Positions 24,530-32,377 of a DNA stretch of 64,000 nucleotides are shown here, piece after piece. The DNA comes from Sulfotelmatobacter sp963788225 (GTDB lineage Bacteria > Acidobacteriota > Terriglobia > Terriglobales > Acidobacteriaceae). A model generated the notes under the pieces. The model saw only the letters and a program-made list of their open reading frames with translations, did not search any database and had not been told where the DNA came from. The translations under genes were made by a program, and so were the position numbers. Position 1 is the first letter of the stretch. Each line of letters opens with the position of its first letter. The stretch spans positions 372,001 through 436,000 of the forward strand of contig CAWBGI010000007.1 in the NCBI GenBank assembly GCA_963788225.1, given 5' to 3'.

Positions 24530-26518
24530 TTATGTTTCGCTTTGCGGATGGGTCAGCGCCTTTAATTCTTCCTGGTTCACCTTGATCTTGCCCGACTTCT
24601 CCATCTGCACGCGCACATTGTTCACGAACAGCCCGAAAAGTTCCTGCTTCTGGCTCAGCAGCAACTGCTCGCGAATCTCATCGCGCTTGGCTGCGAAGTC
24701 GTCGGCGGTTGGAGCTTGCACTTCGAGCAATGAAATCACCGCCCCGTCGGCTCCGCTGTTGATCGGCCCGCTGATGTCTCCCGGCTTCATGTTGAACGCC
24801 ACCGAAGCCCCTCCGCTCATGGAGCCGATATCTGGAACCTGGCCATCGGGCAACACGAAGTCGCTTGTCTTGACTGTCGCGCCCAGCTCCTTTGCCGCCT
24901 TCTTCAGATCATGTTCTGACTTCGCGCGGTCAGAGAGTTCCTGGGTTTTTTGCGTCAGAAGAATGCTCGAGCGCTCGTTCTTGAATTCCGTTTCCACTCG
25001 GGTGCGAATTTCCTCGAACGTGGGAGTGGAAGGCGGCTTCACCGCCAGCAGTTGAAAAACCACGAAGCCCTGCGAAGTCGAAGCCATCTCCGGCGCCGAC
25101 TTTTCCGACGCCGTGAACACTGCGTCCATGAACTGCGGCGCCGGACCCAATCCCGGCACAACATCTTTGCGCGCGAAAAAGTCTGACGTAATTACGGAAA
25201 CGCCCTTCGCCGTGGCCAACGTATCCAGTCCCTGCTTCTTCGCCTGCTGCAGTAAATCCTCGGCCTGCTTCTGTGCGGCCTCTTGCGCCTTCTGCTGCTT
25301 CACGATGGGCTCGATCTCGCCTTTCACTTCTTCGAGCGACTTCATGTGCGCGTCTTGCTTGTCATCGACGCGAATAATGTGGAAGCCGTAACTGCTCTTC
25401 ACCAAATCGCTGATCTGCCCCTTGGGCAGTGAAAACGCTGCCTTCTCAAACTCCGGAACCGTGCGCCCCTTGCCGATCCATCCCAGCGACCCGCCTTCCT
25501 TGGCGCTGCCCGGATCCTCGGAATTCTTCTTGGCGAGGTCCTCAAATTTCGCTCCCGCCTTCAGTTGCTTCAGCAAATCCTCGGCGCGCTGCTGGGCCGC
25601 GGCCACGCCCTTCTCGTCCACTTTACCGTCCGCTCCGGGAAGCGGCGTCTTGATCAGAATGTGGCTGACCTTCACCTGCTCGGCCACGCGATACTGATCG
25701 CGGTGCGCGTTGTAATAAGCCTGCAAATCGTCGTGCGTAACCTGCACTCCACTTTGAATCTTCGCAGTGTCCACCAAGACATACTTGACCTTGCGCTTTT
25801 CTGGAATGGAGTTCGCGTAAGTTTTCTGATGGCTGTCGTAATAAGCCTTCAGTTCCTCGTTCGTGGGATGAAGGCCCTTCTTAATGTCGTCTTGTTTCAA
25901 GACGGCATAATCAAACTTCACCTTCATATTTTCTTTGGTGAACTCTTGCTTGATCGCGGCATCGCTCACCGAAGCCGTGTTGGTGATCATCGCGCGCAGC
26001 TTATCGATCAAAATCTCCTTGCGCACGTTCTCTTCGAACATCGCCGGCGTAAGGTTGTGCTGCTGCAGTATTCCCTGGTACTCGGCCTCACCGATGAAAG
26101 TCCCCCCGGGAAAGAACACCGAGGCATAGTGGCCGTGCTGCAACTCGTCTTTCACTTCCTGCGGCGTGGCCCTCAGCCCCATGTTTTGCGCCTGGATGAG
26201 CAACGCCTCCCGGCCAATCAGTTGATCGGCCGCCCGCGGAATATCCTGCTGGGTCAGAAACGGCATCAGCATCTGCGCATTCTTGCCGTATTGCTGCGCC
26301 TGTTGTTCCGCCATATCCCGCGCCGTCGAGCGAACCTGCTCCACGGAAATATCCTGGCCACTCACTTTGGCGATGATGCCCTTGCCGGGCGTGCCGCCCA
26401 CCAGGTCCGTTAGATTGCCCGGGATAAAGGCGATCACCATGGCTCCGCAAATCAGCAGCAACAGCCCGCTGAGCACAATTTTCTTAATCGGTCCTTCAGT
26501 TTGCAAAAATCGAATCAT
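24530..26518 (-). CDS. ppiD: PpiD/SurA-like peptidyl-prolyl isomerase
   Basis: A 662-residue periplasmic chaperone anchored by one N-terminal helix (KIVLSGLLLLICGAMVIAFI, about 13-32). A SurA_N-type helical region follows at about 40-250, then a parvulin domain at about 275-395 (VSHILIKTPLPGADGKVDEK ... GSLGWIGKGRTVPEFEKAAF ... SYGFHIIRVDD), and a C-terminal helical region with a partly degenerate second module. PpiD helps outer-membrane and periplasmic proteins fold after Sec export. GGAGTGAC precedes the ATG. It is followed by malQ after 66 bases. Confidence 0.9.
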   Translation of the reverse strand: MIRFLQTEGPIKKIVLSGLLLLICGAMVIAFIPGNLTDLVGGTPGKGIIAKVSGQDISVEQVRSTARDMAEQQAQQYGKNAQMLMPFLTQQDIPRAADQLIGREALLIQAQNMGLRATPQEVKDELQHGHYASVFFPGGTFIGEAEYQGILQQHNLTPAMFEENVRKEILIDKLRAMITNTASVSDAAIKQEFTKENMKVKFDYAVLKQDDIKKGLHPTNEELKAYYDSHQKTYANSIPEKRKVKYVLVDTAKIQSGVQVTHDDLQAYYNAHRDQYRVAEQVKVSHILIKTPLPGADGKVDEKGVAAAQQRAEDLLKQLKAGAKFEDLAKKNSEDPGSAKEGGSLGWIGKGRTVPEFEKAAFSLPKGQISDLVKSSYGFHIIRVDDKQDAHMKSLEEVKGEIEPIVKQQKAQEAAQKQAEDLLQQAKKQGLDTLATAKGVSVITSDFFARKDVVPGLGPAPQFMDAVFTASEKSAPEMASTSQGFVVFQLLAVKPPSTPTFEEIRTRVETEFKNERSSILLTQKTQELSDRAKSEHDLKKAAKELGATVKTSDFVLPDGQVPDIGSMSGGASVAFNMKPGDISGPINSGADGAVISLLEVQAPTADDFAAKRDEIREQLLLSQKQELFGLFVNNVRVQMEKSGKIKVNQEELKALTHPQSET

Positions 26519-26555
26519 TTTCTTGTCACTCCAGAAGTATGCGGCAGAGGTATTT

Positions 26556-26561
26556 ATTATA
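26556..26561 (-). promoter_or_regulatory. Candidate -10 box (TATAAT) upstream of ppiD
   Basis: On the minus strand a perfect TATAAT lies about 38 bases before the ppiD ATG, within TTTATAATAAATA. No good -35 hexamer is seen at the standard spacing. Confidence 0.35.
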
Positions 26562-26665
26562 AATCAACTGTAGATGAAGTGGCGGGAGGCGCTCTCGCCG
26601 GCGAACTGCCGCAAAGGCTATGTGGGACAGGTACCCCCGCGGTCTGAAGGGCGCTGCGTGCCTGA

Positions 26666-28063
26666 CTACTCTTCCGGTGGCAGATCGAAGTTCACCAAGT
26701 GACTCTGGAACCCGCGGGTCTTCCACGCTCCATAGGCGATGCCGGCAACCATCCAGATCGAACCCGCGATTAAAGCCAGCTTAGAGAGGTGAATCCAGAT
26801 GAACAGACAAATGAAAAAGCCCAAGACCGGCGGAATCAATTGCCCCAACGTACGATCCATGCCTCGAATGTAATAGTGCGTGAGCGATGCCAGATTCACG
26901 CCCATGAATGCGATCAGCGCGCCGAAGTTGAGCAACTCTGCGCCATTGTCGTAGCTGATCAGAAAGGCGCCAATCAGCGCAATCACCCCCACCAGCATCA
27001 CGTTATTGGCGGGAATATGCGTCTTGGGATGGATCGCGCCAAAGAATTTTTTCGGAATGGCATCGCTCCGCCCCATGCCGTAGAGCAAGCGAGCCGCGCC
27101 CAGTTGCGATCCCATGCCGGAACCGACGGTCGCGATCAACAGCGTAATGCTGATCGCCTTGGTCATGAGAACGCCGCCCGCAATACCGGCAACATGGCTG
27201 AAGACGTTCTCATCTCCGAATTGCGAGAAGACGCCGAAGTCTTTGCCGAAATGCGCGAGGCTCAATAGCTGCGCGCCGTAAACTTCGGCGGCGGCCAGAA
27301 ATCCCGTGATCACGCAGACCAGCACCGTTGCCAGAAAAATGTTGCGCTTGGGATTCTCCACTTCCTCCGACAGGGTCGAGATGCCATCGAATCCGATATA
27401 GGTGAGCACCGCGACCGATGTGCCGTGGAACACGCGATTGATCGTGAAAGTCTGCGGGTTGTAAAACGGCCGCAGAAAATACGCCTCGGGATACTGCGGC
27501 AAATGAAAAATGTAGCGGATGGTGTACCAGAAAAAGGCGAGGATCACTGCGCCCATAATCGCGCACAGAGTTTTATTGATGCGGGCCGAAGTCTGCACCC
27601 CGCGCAGGTTGAGCGCGGTGAACAATCCGGCAAACAATATGGGCCAGAGCAGGCCGGGGTAAGGAATCTGATACGGCGTTCCGGTCAGCAGATCGGACAT
27701 CGCCTTGGCGCACCAGATGGTGCAGATCAACGGATTCAGAATGTAATCCATGGTCATGCTCCATCCGGTGACGTAGCCGAGCGAGGGATGCAGCTCGCGT
27801 CCCACGTAGGTATAAGCCGAACCCGCGCTCGCATACACTCGCGCCATGCGTCCATAACTCATCGCGGTGAAAACCATGGCAACCATCGCGATCAAGATGG
27901 AGGTGACCACGTGCCCCTGCCCGGCATTGCTGAAAACTCCGTAGGCCGGCATCGGGGCCGTCGGTTGAATGACGATGATACCGTAGAGGATGAGATCCCA
28001 GAGCGTGAGCGTGCGCCGCAAGCGCGGCGCAGATGACACGGAGACAGCCGGAGTCGTTTCCAT
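26666..28063 (-). CDS. APC-family amino acid permease
   Basis: A 465-residue integral membrane protein with about twelve hydrophobic segments. It begins LTLWDLILYGIIVIQPTAPM, shows the APC helix-1 pattern and SAGSAYTYVGRELHPSLGYV (helix 3 region), and has GFDGISTLSEEVENPKRNIF in the helix 6-7 region, a hallmark of APC amino acid/polyamine transporters. It is a proton-coupled amino acid uptake or exchange carrier; the specific amino acid cannot be read. The gene stands alone, divergent from the RHH/ParE toxin-antitoxin pair. Confidence 0.9.
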   Translation of the reverse strand: METTPAVSVSSAPRLRRTLTLWDLILYGIIVIQPTAPMPAYGVFSNAGQGHVVTSILIAMVAMVFTAMSYGRMARVYASAGSAYTYVGRELHPSLGYVTGWSMTMDYILNPLICTIWCAKAMSDLLTGTPYQIPYPGLLWPILFAGLFTALNLRGVQTSARINKTLCAIMGAVILAFFWYTIRYIFHLPQYPEAYFLRPFYNPQTFTINRVFHGTSVAVLTYIGFDGISTLSEEVENPKRNIFLATVLVCVITGFLAAAEVYGAQLLSLAHFGKDFGVFSQFGDENVFSHVAGIAGGVLMTKAISITLLIATVGSGMGSQLGAARLLYGMGRSDAIPKKFFGAIHPKTHIPANNVMLVGVIALIGAFLISYDNGAELLNFGALIAFMGVNLASLTHYYIRGMDRTLGQLIPPVLGFFICLFIWIHLSKLALIAGSIWMVAGIAYGAWKTRGFQSHLVNFDLPPEE

Positions 28064-28166
28064 GAGTCCGGCTATTGGATTATGCGGAGGGTCAAAATGT
28101 CAATATTGAAACCTTTCCATAGACTCCTGCACTGGTTTAGGATTCCTCCAATGCCGTAAAATACGT

Positions 28167-28191
28167 TGTATTATGGCGCAATACAGTGTAT
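28167..28191. promoter_or_regulatory. Candidate operator with three TGTAT half-sites
   Basis: A 6-bp inverted repeat TGTATT-N7-AATACA (28167-28185) overlaps an 11-base palindrome ATACAGTGTAT (28181-28191), ending 13 bases before the antitoxin ATG. RHH antitoxins bind such short inverted repeats to repress their own operon. Confidence 0.6.
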
Positions 28192-28203
28192 GATCGCGCA
28201 ATT

Positions 28204-28446
28204 ATGGAGAAACAAACCATCAGCTTCCGCATCGAATCTGACAAGGTATCTGCTCTCGACGCGCTGGCCGGCTCTCTCGACCGCGACCGCACCTACCTGC
28301 TTGCCGAAGCCGTGCAGGCGTATCTCGAGACGCAGCAGTGGCAACTCGAACAGATCCGCGCCGGCATCGCGGAGGCTGACGCCGGAAAAGTGATTGACCA
28401 TCACAAAGTGAAAGCCATGGCGGCGCGATGGCGGCGCAAGAAATGA
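28204..28446 (+). CDS. Ribbon-helix-helix antitoxin
   Basis: ATG 28204 gives 80 residues starting MEKQTISFRIESDKVSALDA, the beta-strand plus two helices of a CopG/RHH DNA-binding domain, then LLAEAVQAYLETQQWQLEQI and a tail that probably neutralises the toxin (ADAGKVIDHHKVKAMAARW). It overlaps the toxin gene by ATGA and is preceded by a TGTAT operator, so it probably autoregulates the pair. Confidence 0.9.
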   Translation: MEKQTISFRIESDKVSALDALAGSLDRDRTYLLAEAVQAYLETQQWQLEQIRAGIAEADAGKVIDHHKVKAMAARWRRKK

Positions 28447-28730
28447 GGGTCGTTTGGACCCGTAAAGCCTCGCGGCACCTGCGCTCTGCACATGACTACT
28501 GGGCTCGCGAAAGCTCGCCTGCGGCTGCCGAAACGATGTTTCAGCGTGTCTTCTCAGCCGTTGAACTGCTGAAGCACTCTCCCGGGGCAGGACGGCCAGG
28601 TCGCATTCCCGGCACTCGAGAATTTGTGATCGCTCCCACTCCCTTCCTCGTTGCGTATCGAGTCCGTCGCACGAAGGTCGAGATACTGGCGATGTTGCAT
28701 GGGTCCAGAAAATGGCCAGAGACCCTTTAG
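28443..28730 (+). CDS. RelE/ParE-superfamily toxin
   Basis: ATG 28443 overlaps the antitoxin stop (ATGA) and gives 95 residues starting MRVVWTRKASRHLRSAHDYW. It shows the ParE/RelE pattern: GRPGRIPGTREFVIAPTPFL, then VAYRVRRTKVEILAMLHGSR, ending KWPETL. ParE members poison gyrase and RelE members cut mRNA; the HGSRKWP ending favours the ParE-like branch but does not settle the target. An alternative ATG at 28428 would add five residues. Confidence 0.9.
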   Translation: MRVVWTRKASRHLRSAHDYWARESSPAAAETMFQRVFSAVELLKHSPGAGRPGRIPGTREFVIAPTPFLVAYRVRRTKVEILAMLHGSRKWPETL

Positions 28731-28742
28731 CGATTTAGGGAA

Positions 28743-31700
28743 CTACCTCGGTGAACTATAGTCGAACCAATACCCGCGCTGCTCGTTCCCCGACATGTGC
28801 CGCGTATTGTATTCGAGAAGATAGTTCACGTGCGCGTCGTCGAGCGGGTACGACTTGCGCGGCGCATAAGGATAGTCGCCCATCCTGAGGAATGGAAGCG
28901 GCGCCACGAAGTTGCCCTCGGCGGCGTAGAAGTCCATATCTTTTTCATAGCCGAATGCGGCGAAGAAATAATCGCGCACCCAGCCTTGAGGCAGAGCAGG
29001 CAGTTGCGAGGGATCAAAGTCGAGACGAACTTCGTCACCCGAGCCGAAGACAACCAGCTGATCGTCGAGCGCCGTTAGCAGCGGCAGTACGTCGCCGTAG
29101 CGCGTGTAAGTTCCAGCCGGGCGCGTGTAGGGTCCGGTCGCGCTCACTTTTTCGTAGATGTAATTTACGTTCCCCGGCGGGGTGCCCTCGATCTTCAGGG
29201 GGAATCCGTGGAAGGAGAGATTGGCGCGGACGAGCGGAACCGGTGTCAAGCGCGGGCTTCTGGTCTGGTTCTTGAAATCCTGAGACGTCCGGCTCACCAA
29301 GATGCTGTCCCAATAAATCTGCAGATTAGTGGTAATGCGAATCTTCTGCGTGCCCGGCGGCAGCTTGCCGGTGAGATCGGCGGTCATAGTGCGCGGCCCA
29401 CCGGCGGGGAAACCCATATCTTCAATCACGCGCACCCACTTGCCCTTGCCATCTTTCTCGCTCCCGATCAAGGCTTCCAGATACGGGGAAATCGCCTGGA
29501 TGCCCGCTTGCGACGCCGCGTACATGCTGTTAGCCGAAAAGTATTCGACTTCGCCATGCAGCAGCAGCCAGAGCGGACCACCTCGATAAGATTCTCCCAA
29601 ATCGAGCGTCAAGCTGTGCGGCTGAGCGAAGCCCTGGAACTGCGTCAGCGCAAAGTCGCCGAAATAGCGATGCTTCCGCAGATCGGGTAAAACGTTGTGG
29701 CCATGTTCATCCCAAGCGCCCGCCGACGGACGTGCATCTTTGCTCTCGCTCACCACCACTTTGAATTCCGGATACGGCCGGTTCGACGCGAAATATTCGT
29801 TGGGATAAACCTCGATATCGGCTGGATGATCGACCGCCAGCAGGCGCACCTGATCAAGGTAGACGGCTTCTTCCAGCGGCTCCATGAAGCGGAAGCTTAG
29901 AGTCGTCGTCGGTCGTCGGTCGTCGGTCGTCGGCGAAATCTGGGGGTGCCCCACTTCTCCCTGGTTTTGGGAGAAAGCCTGCCCTGAGCCTGCCGAAGGA
30001 TGGGATTCCTTTTCGCGAATCATATCCCGATCAATCTTGATGTATTCGACCGGGCGCGGAATGTCGCGTTGACCCGGCCCGATCCAATGTCCAACCACGC
30101 CCGCTCCCAGCATGTCGGCCACGAATTCATATCGCTCGCCATTCCAGACGAACAAAGTAGGGCAGGAACTGCCACGGCGGTCGATCTCAGTGATGTTCTG
30201 CTGCCGGTCGCCAGCGACGTTGATTTCATCTTGAAGTACACCCGTCGGCCACAACATGCGCACGATGTCAGCCTCTTTCGCATCGCCAAGGCCGACCGTG
30301 AGATAGGGGGAGTTCTGCCCCAGGTATCCGTTCGACCCCGCAATCTCAAACTTCTGCCGGTTGCCGCCGGCGAAGACTTCGACTTTGGTACCGATGGCGC
30401 TTTTGTTGTCGGCCAGTCCCTTGAGCGAAAGGCGCAGCCAGTGGTTCTGGTTGCCTCCTTCATTGCGCAGCAGCATAGCAGGCCCATGATTCTGCGTGAT
30501 CAGCAGGTCGGTCGCGCCGTCGCCATCGTAGTCGCCGGTAATGATGGCGCGCGGCTCTTTGAGCTGAATCTTGTCGAGACCAACGTCGGCGGTGACGTCT
30601 TTGAAGCCATCAGCCCCAAGATTGCGGAACAGCCGCACTTCGCCCTTGCCTTCTTTGGTTTCTCCGACGGCGACCAGATCGACCCAGCCGTCGTTGTCGT
30701 AGTCGATGGCAGCGACACCGAAGGCACGGACCCAATTGGTCTCGGGCAGATTGACTCGATCGAAGCTCTTGCCGTGGTTATTGCGCCAGAGCGTGAGACC
30801 CGGGGGACCTTTATGTGTGAAAGCCAAGTCCATCCAGCCATCGTGATCGTAATCGAGAACTGCAATCCCCACAGTGGGGCCGGGCATCGGAGCGGACCAA
30901 GGCTTGCGACGCACAAACTTGCCTTCACGAGGGTTCTCAAAAATGGTCGGGCCGTCGTCGGTGAGCACAATGTCCACAGCGCGGTCGTTGTTATAGTCGG
31001 TTCCGACTGCTCCGATTGTGAAGCCCGGCGGGGTTCCCCACAGCCCCAGATCCGACATCACGTCCGTAAAGCTTCCATCGCCGTTGTTGCGAAACATACT
31101 AGGACGAGCGCCTGGCCCTGTAAGACCCCGCGGGGAGCCGCCAACACTCGCTTCAGTACGACTCACATACAGGTCAAGATCCCCGTCATGGTCGTAATCG
31201 ATAAAGGTCAGACCAGCGCTGTAGAACGGCTTAGTACCTCTCACAGCAATCGTGCTGACATCGTTAAATTTGCCGTTCTTTTCGTTATGAAAAAGAGCCA
31301 ACGGCCTGCCCCAAAAACTGACTGCCAGATCGGTCGCGCCATCGTTGTCGAAATCTCCGGCAGTACAGCCGGAACCTCGCAACTCGGGATCAAGAGCAGC
31401 GGCCTTTGTGGCATCTTCGAACTTACCGTTGCCCAAGTTGTGATATAGGCCGAGGCCGCCCTGCGGCCCTCCCTGGGTTACGAACAAATCAAGATGGCCG
31501 TCACCGTCGTAATCGAGGAAGCATGCCCCCCCTCCCAACGCATCCGCAGGGTTGTCTTCTTGGACAGCGCTACCTTTCGTCACGATACCCGACTGCGCAG
31601 TCACATCCACAAACTGCACCTTGATCTGCGCGGGCGCTTTCAACACCGCCGAGGGCGATTCGACAGCACGCGAGTACTGTCCCTGCTCGCCGTAGGCCAG

Positions 31701-32330
31701 GCTCATGGGCGCGCCGATTTTGTTTTGCGTGATGTACTGGAATTTCTTCAGGTGCTCGCGGGCGTGGTCGAGATCGGCCGACTGCTGGTAGGCGCGTGAC
31801 AATCCAAACTCGGCGGAGGCGTGCAGTGGGTTGAGTTGCAGCGCGTGCTGGAAGGCCCCAATGGCCTGCGGAAATTGTTTGGCCTGCACATAGGATGCGC
31901 CCAGGAAATACCAGGTGTCGGCGTCGTTCGCATCGATTTCGACTACGTGGTGAAAGGCGTCAATCGCGGCCTGAGCGTCTCCAGTATTTTTAGCCAGCAG
32001 GCCGAGGTTGTACCATGCATTCGGATTCTTAGGATCCCGCTTGAGCGCGTCTTCCAGCGCGGCCCTGGCTTGGTCGATCTTCTGCAGGCTGAGAAGGGCG
32101 ATGCCTTCATTCAGGCGCGCGATCGCCAGCTTGGGATCGAGTTCGGCTGCCTGCTGGAAGGACTTAAGCGCTTTCTCGAAAAGCTCCTGGTTCATGTACG
32201 CAGCACCCAGATTATTCAAGCGCCCGGCTTCGGCCGGATTTGGTTTGGGCTGAGTTTGCGGCGCAGTCGCGAACACGCCACATGCGGCCAGGAGTATGCC
32301 GGCCAAAGCTGCTGAAATTCTGGGAGTCAT
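28743..32330 (-). CDS. Exported TPR + CRTAC1/ASPIC-UnbV lipoprotein
   Basis: A 1195-residue protein from ATG 32330, starting MTPRISAALAGILLAACGVF, which ends in a lipobox (LAAC). Residues about 35-220 are TPR units. About 265-630 are FG-GAP/VCBS propeller-type repeats with DxDxDG calcium loops (DYDGDGHLDLFVT, DYDHDGDLDLYVS), followed by an ASPIC/UnbV domain (IGTKVEVFAGGNRQKFEIAG). A further 400 residues are unassigned. A 37-residue in-frame insertion lies in that tail at about 29895-30005. The GTG at 32369 is an alternative start inside a repeat arm. It is the last gene of an operon with the multihaem cytochrome and another CRTAC1 gene. Confidence 0.87.
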   Translation of the reverse strand: MTPRISAALAGILLAACGVFATAPQTQPKPNPAEAGRLNNLGAAYMNQELFEKALKSFQQAAELDPKLAIARLNEGIALLSLQKIDQARAALEDALKRDPKNPNAWYNLGLLAKNTGDAQAAIDAFHHVVEIDANDADTWYFLGASYVQAKQFPQAIGAFQHALQLNPLHASAEFGLSRAYQQSADLDHAREHLKKFQYITQNKIGAPMSLAYGEQGQYSRAVESPSAVLKAPAQIKVQFVDVTAQSGIVTKGSAVQEDNPADALGGGACFLDYDGDGHLDLFVTQGGPQGGLGLYHNLGNGKFEDATKAAALDPELRGSGCTAGDFDNDGATDLAVSFWGRPLALFHNEKNGKFNDVSTIAVRGTKPFYSAGLTFIDYDHDGDLDLYVSRTEASVGGSPRGLTGPGARPSMFRNNGDGSFTDVMSDLGLWGTPPGFTIGAVGTDYNNDRAVDIVLTDDGPTIFENPREGKFVRRKPWSAPMPGPTVGIAVLDYDHDGWMDLAFTHKGPPGLTLWRNNHGKSFDRVNLPETNWVRAFGVAAIDYDNDGWVDLVAVGETKEGKGEVRLFRNLGADGFKDVTADVGLDKIQLKEPRAIITGDYDGDGATDLLITQNHGPAMLLRNEGGNQNHWLRLSLKGLADNKSAIGTKVEVFAGGNRQKFEIAGSNGYLGQNSPYLTVGLGDAKEADIVRMLWPTGVLQDEINVAGDRQQNITEIDRRGSSCPTLFVWNGERYEFVADMLGAGVVGHWIGPGQRDIPRPVEYIKIDRDMIREKESHPSAGSGQAFSQNQGEVGHPQISPTTDDRRPTTTLSFRFMEPLEEAVYLDQVRLLAVDHPADIEVYPNEYFASNRPYPEFKVVVSESKDARPSAGAWDEHGHNVLPDLRKHRYFGDFALTQFQGFAQPHSLTLDLGESYRGGPLWLLLHGEVEYFSANSMYAASQAGIQAISPYLEALIGSEKDGKGKWVRVIEDMGFPAGGPRTMTADLTGKLPPGTQKIRITTNLQIYWDSILVSRTSQDFKNQTRSPRLTPVPLVRANLSFHGFPLKIEGTPPGNVNYIYEKVSATGPYTRPAGTYTRYGDVLPLLTALDDQLVVFGSGDEVRLDFDPSQLPALPQGWVRDYFFAAFGYEKDMDFYAAEGNFVAPLPFLRMGDYPYAPRKSYPLDDAHVNYLLEYNTRHMSGNEQRGYWFDYSSPR
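29895..30005. repeat. Composite repeat inserted in frame in the TPR-CRTAC1 gene
   Basis: It contains a 7-base tandem (GGTCGTC units, 29905-29935), a G-rich stretch (GGGGGTGCCCCAC) and the CCTGCCCTGAGCCTGCCGAAGG palindrome-type repeat (29979-30000), a repeat word I recognise from many environmental genomes. Together they encode a Ser/Gly/Gln/Asp/Arg-rich segment unlike the rest of the protein. Confidence 0.65.
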
Positions 32331-32377
32331 TTGATCAAGAGATTTAAACACAGAGGCACGGGGGAACACAGGGTAAA

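Noticed and set aside
29895..30005. Possible insertion sequence inside the TPR-CRTAC1 gene
   Set aside because: There is no transposase, target duplication or terminal inverted repeat; the segment is only about 110 bases of stacked repeats.
30000..31448. 482-residue open frame on the plus strand
   Set aside because: It is antisense to the VCBS repeats. The DxDxDG codons give an open complementary frame rich in Val; no independent signal is present.
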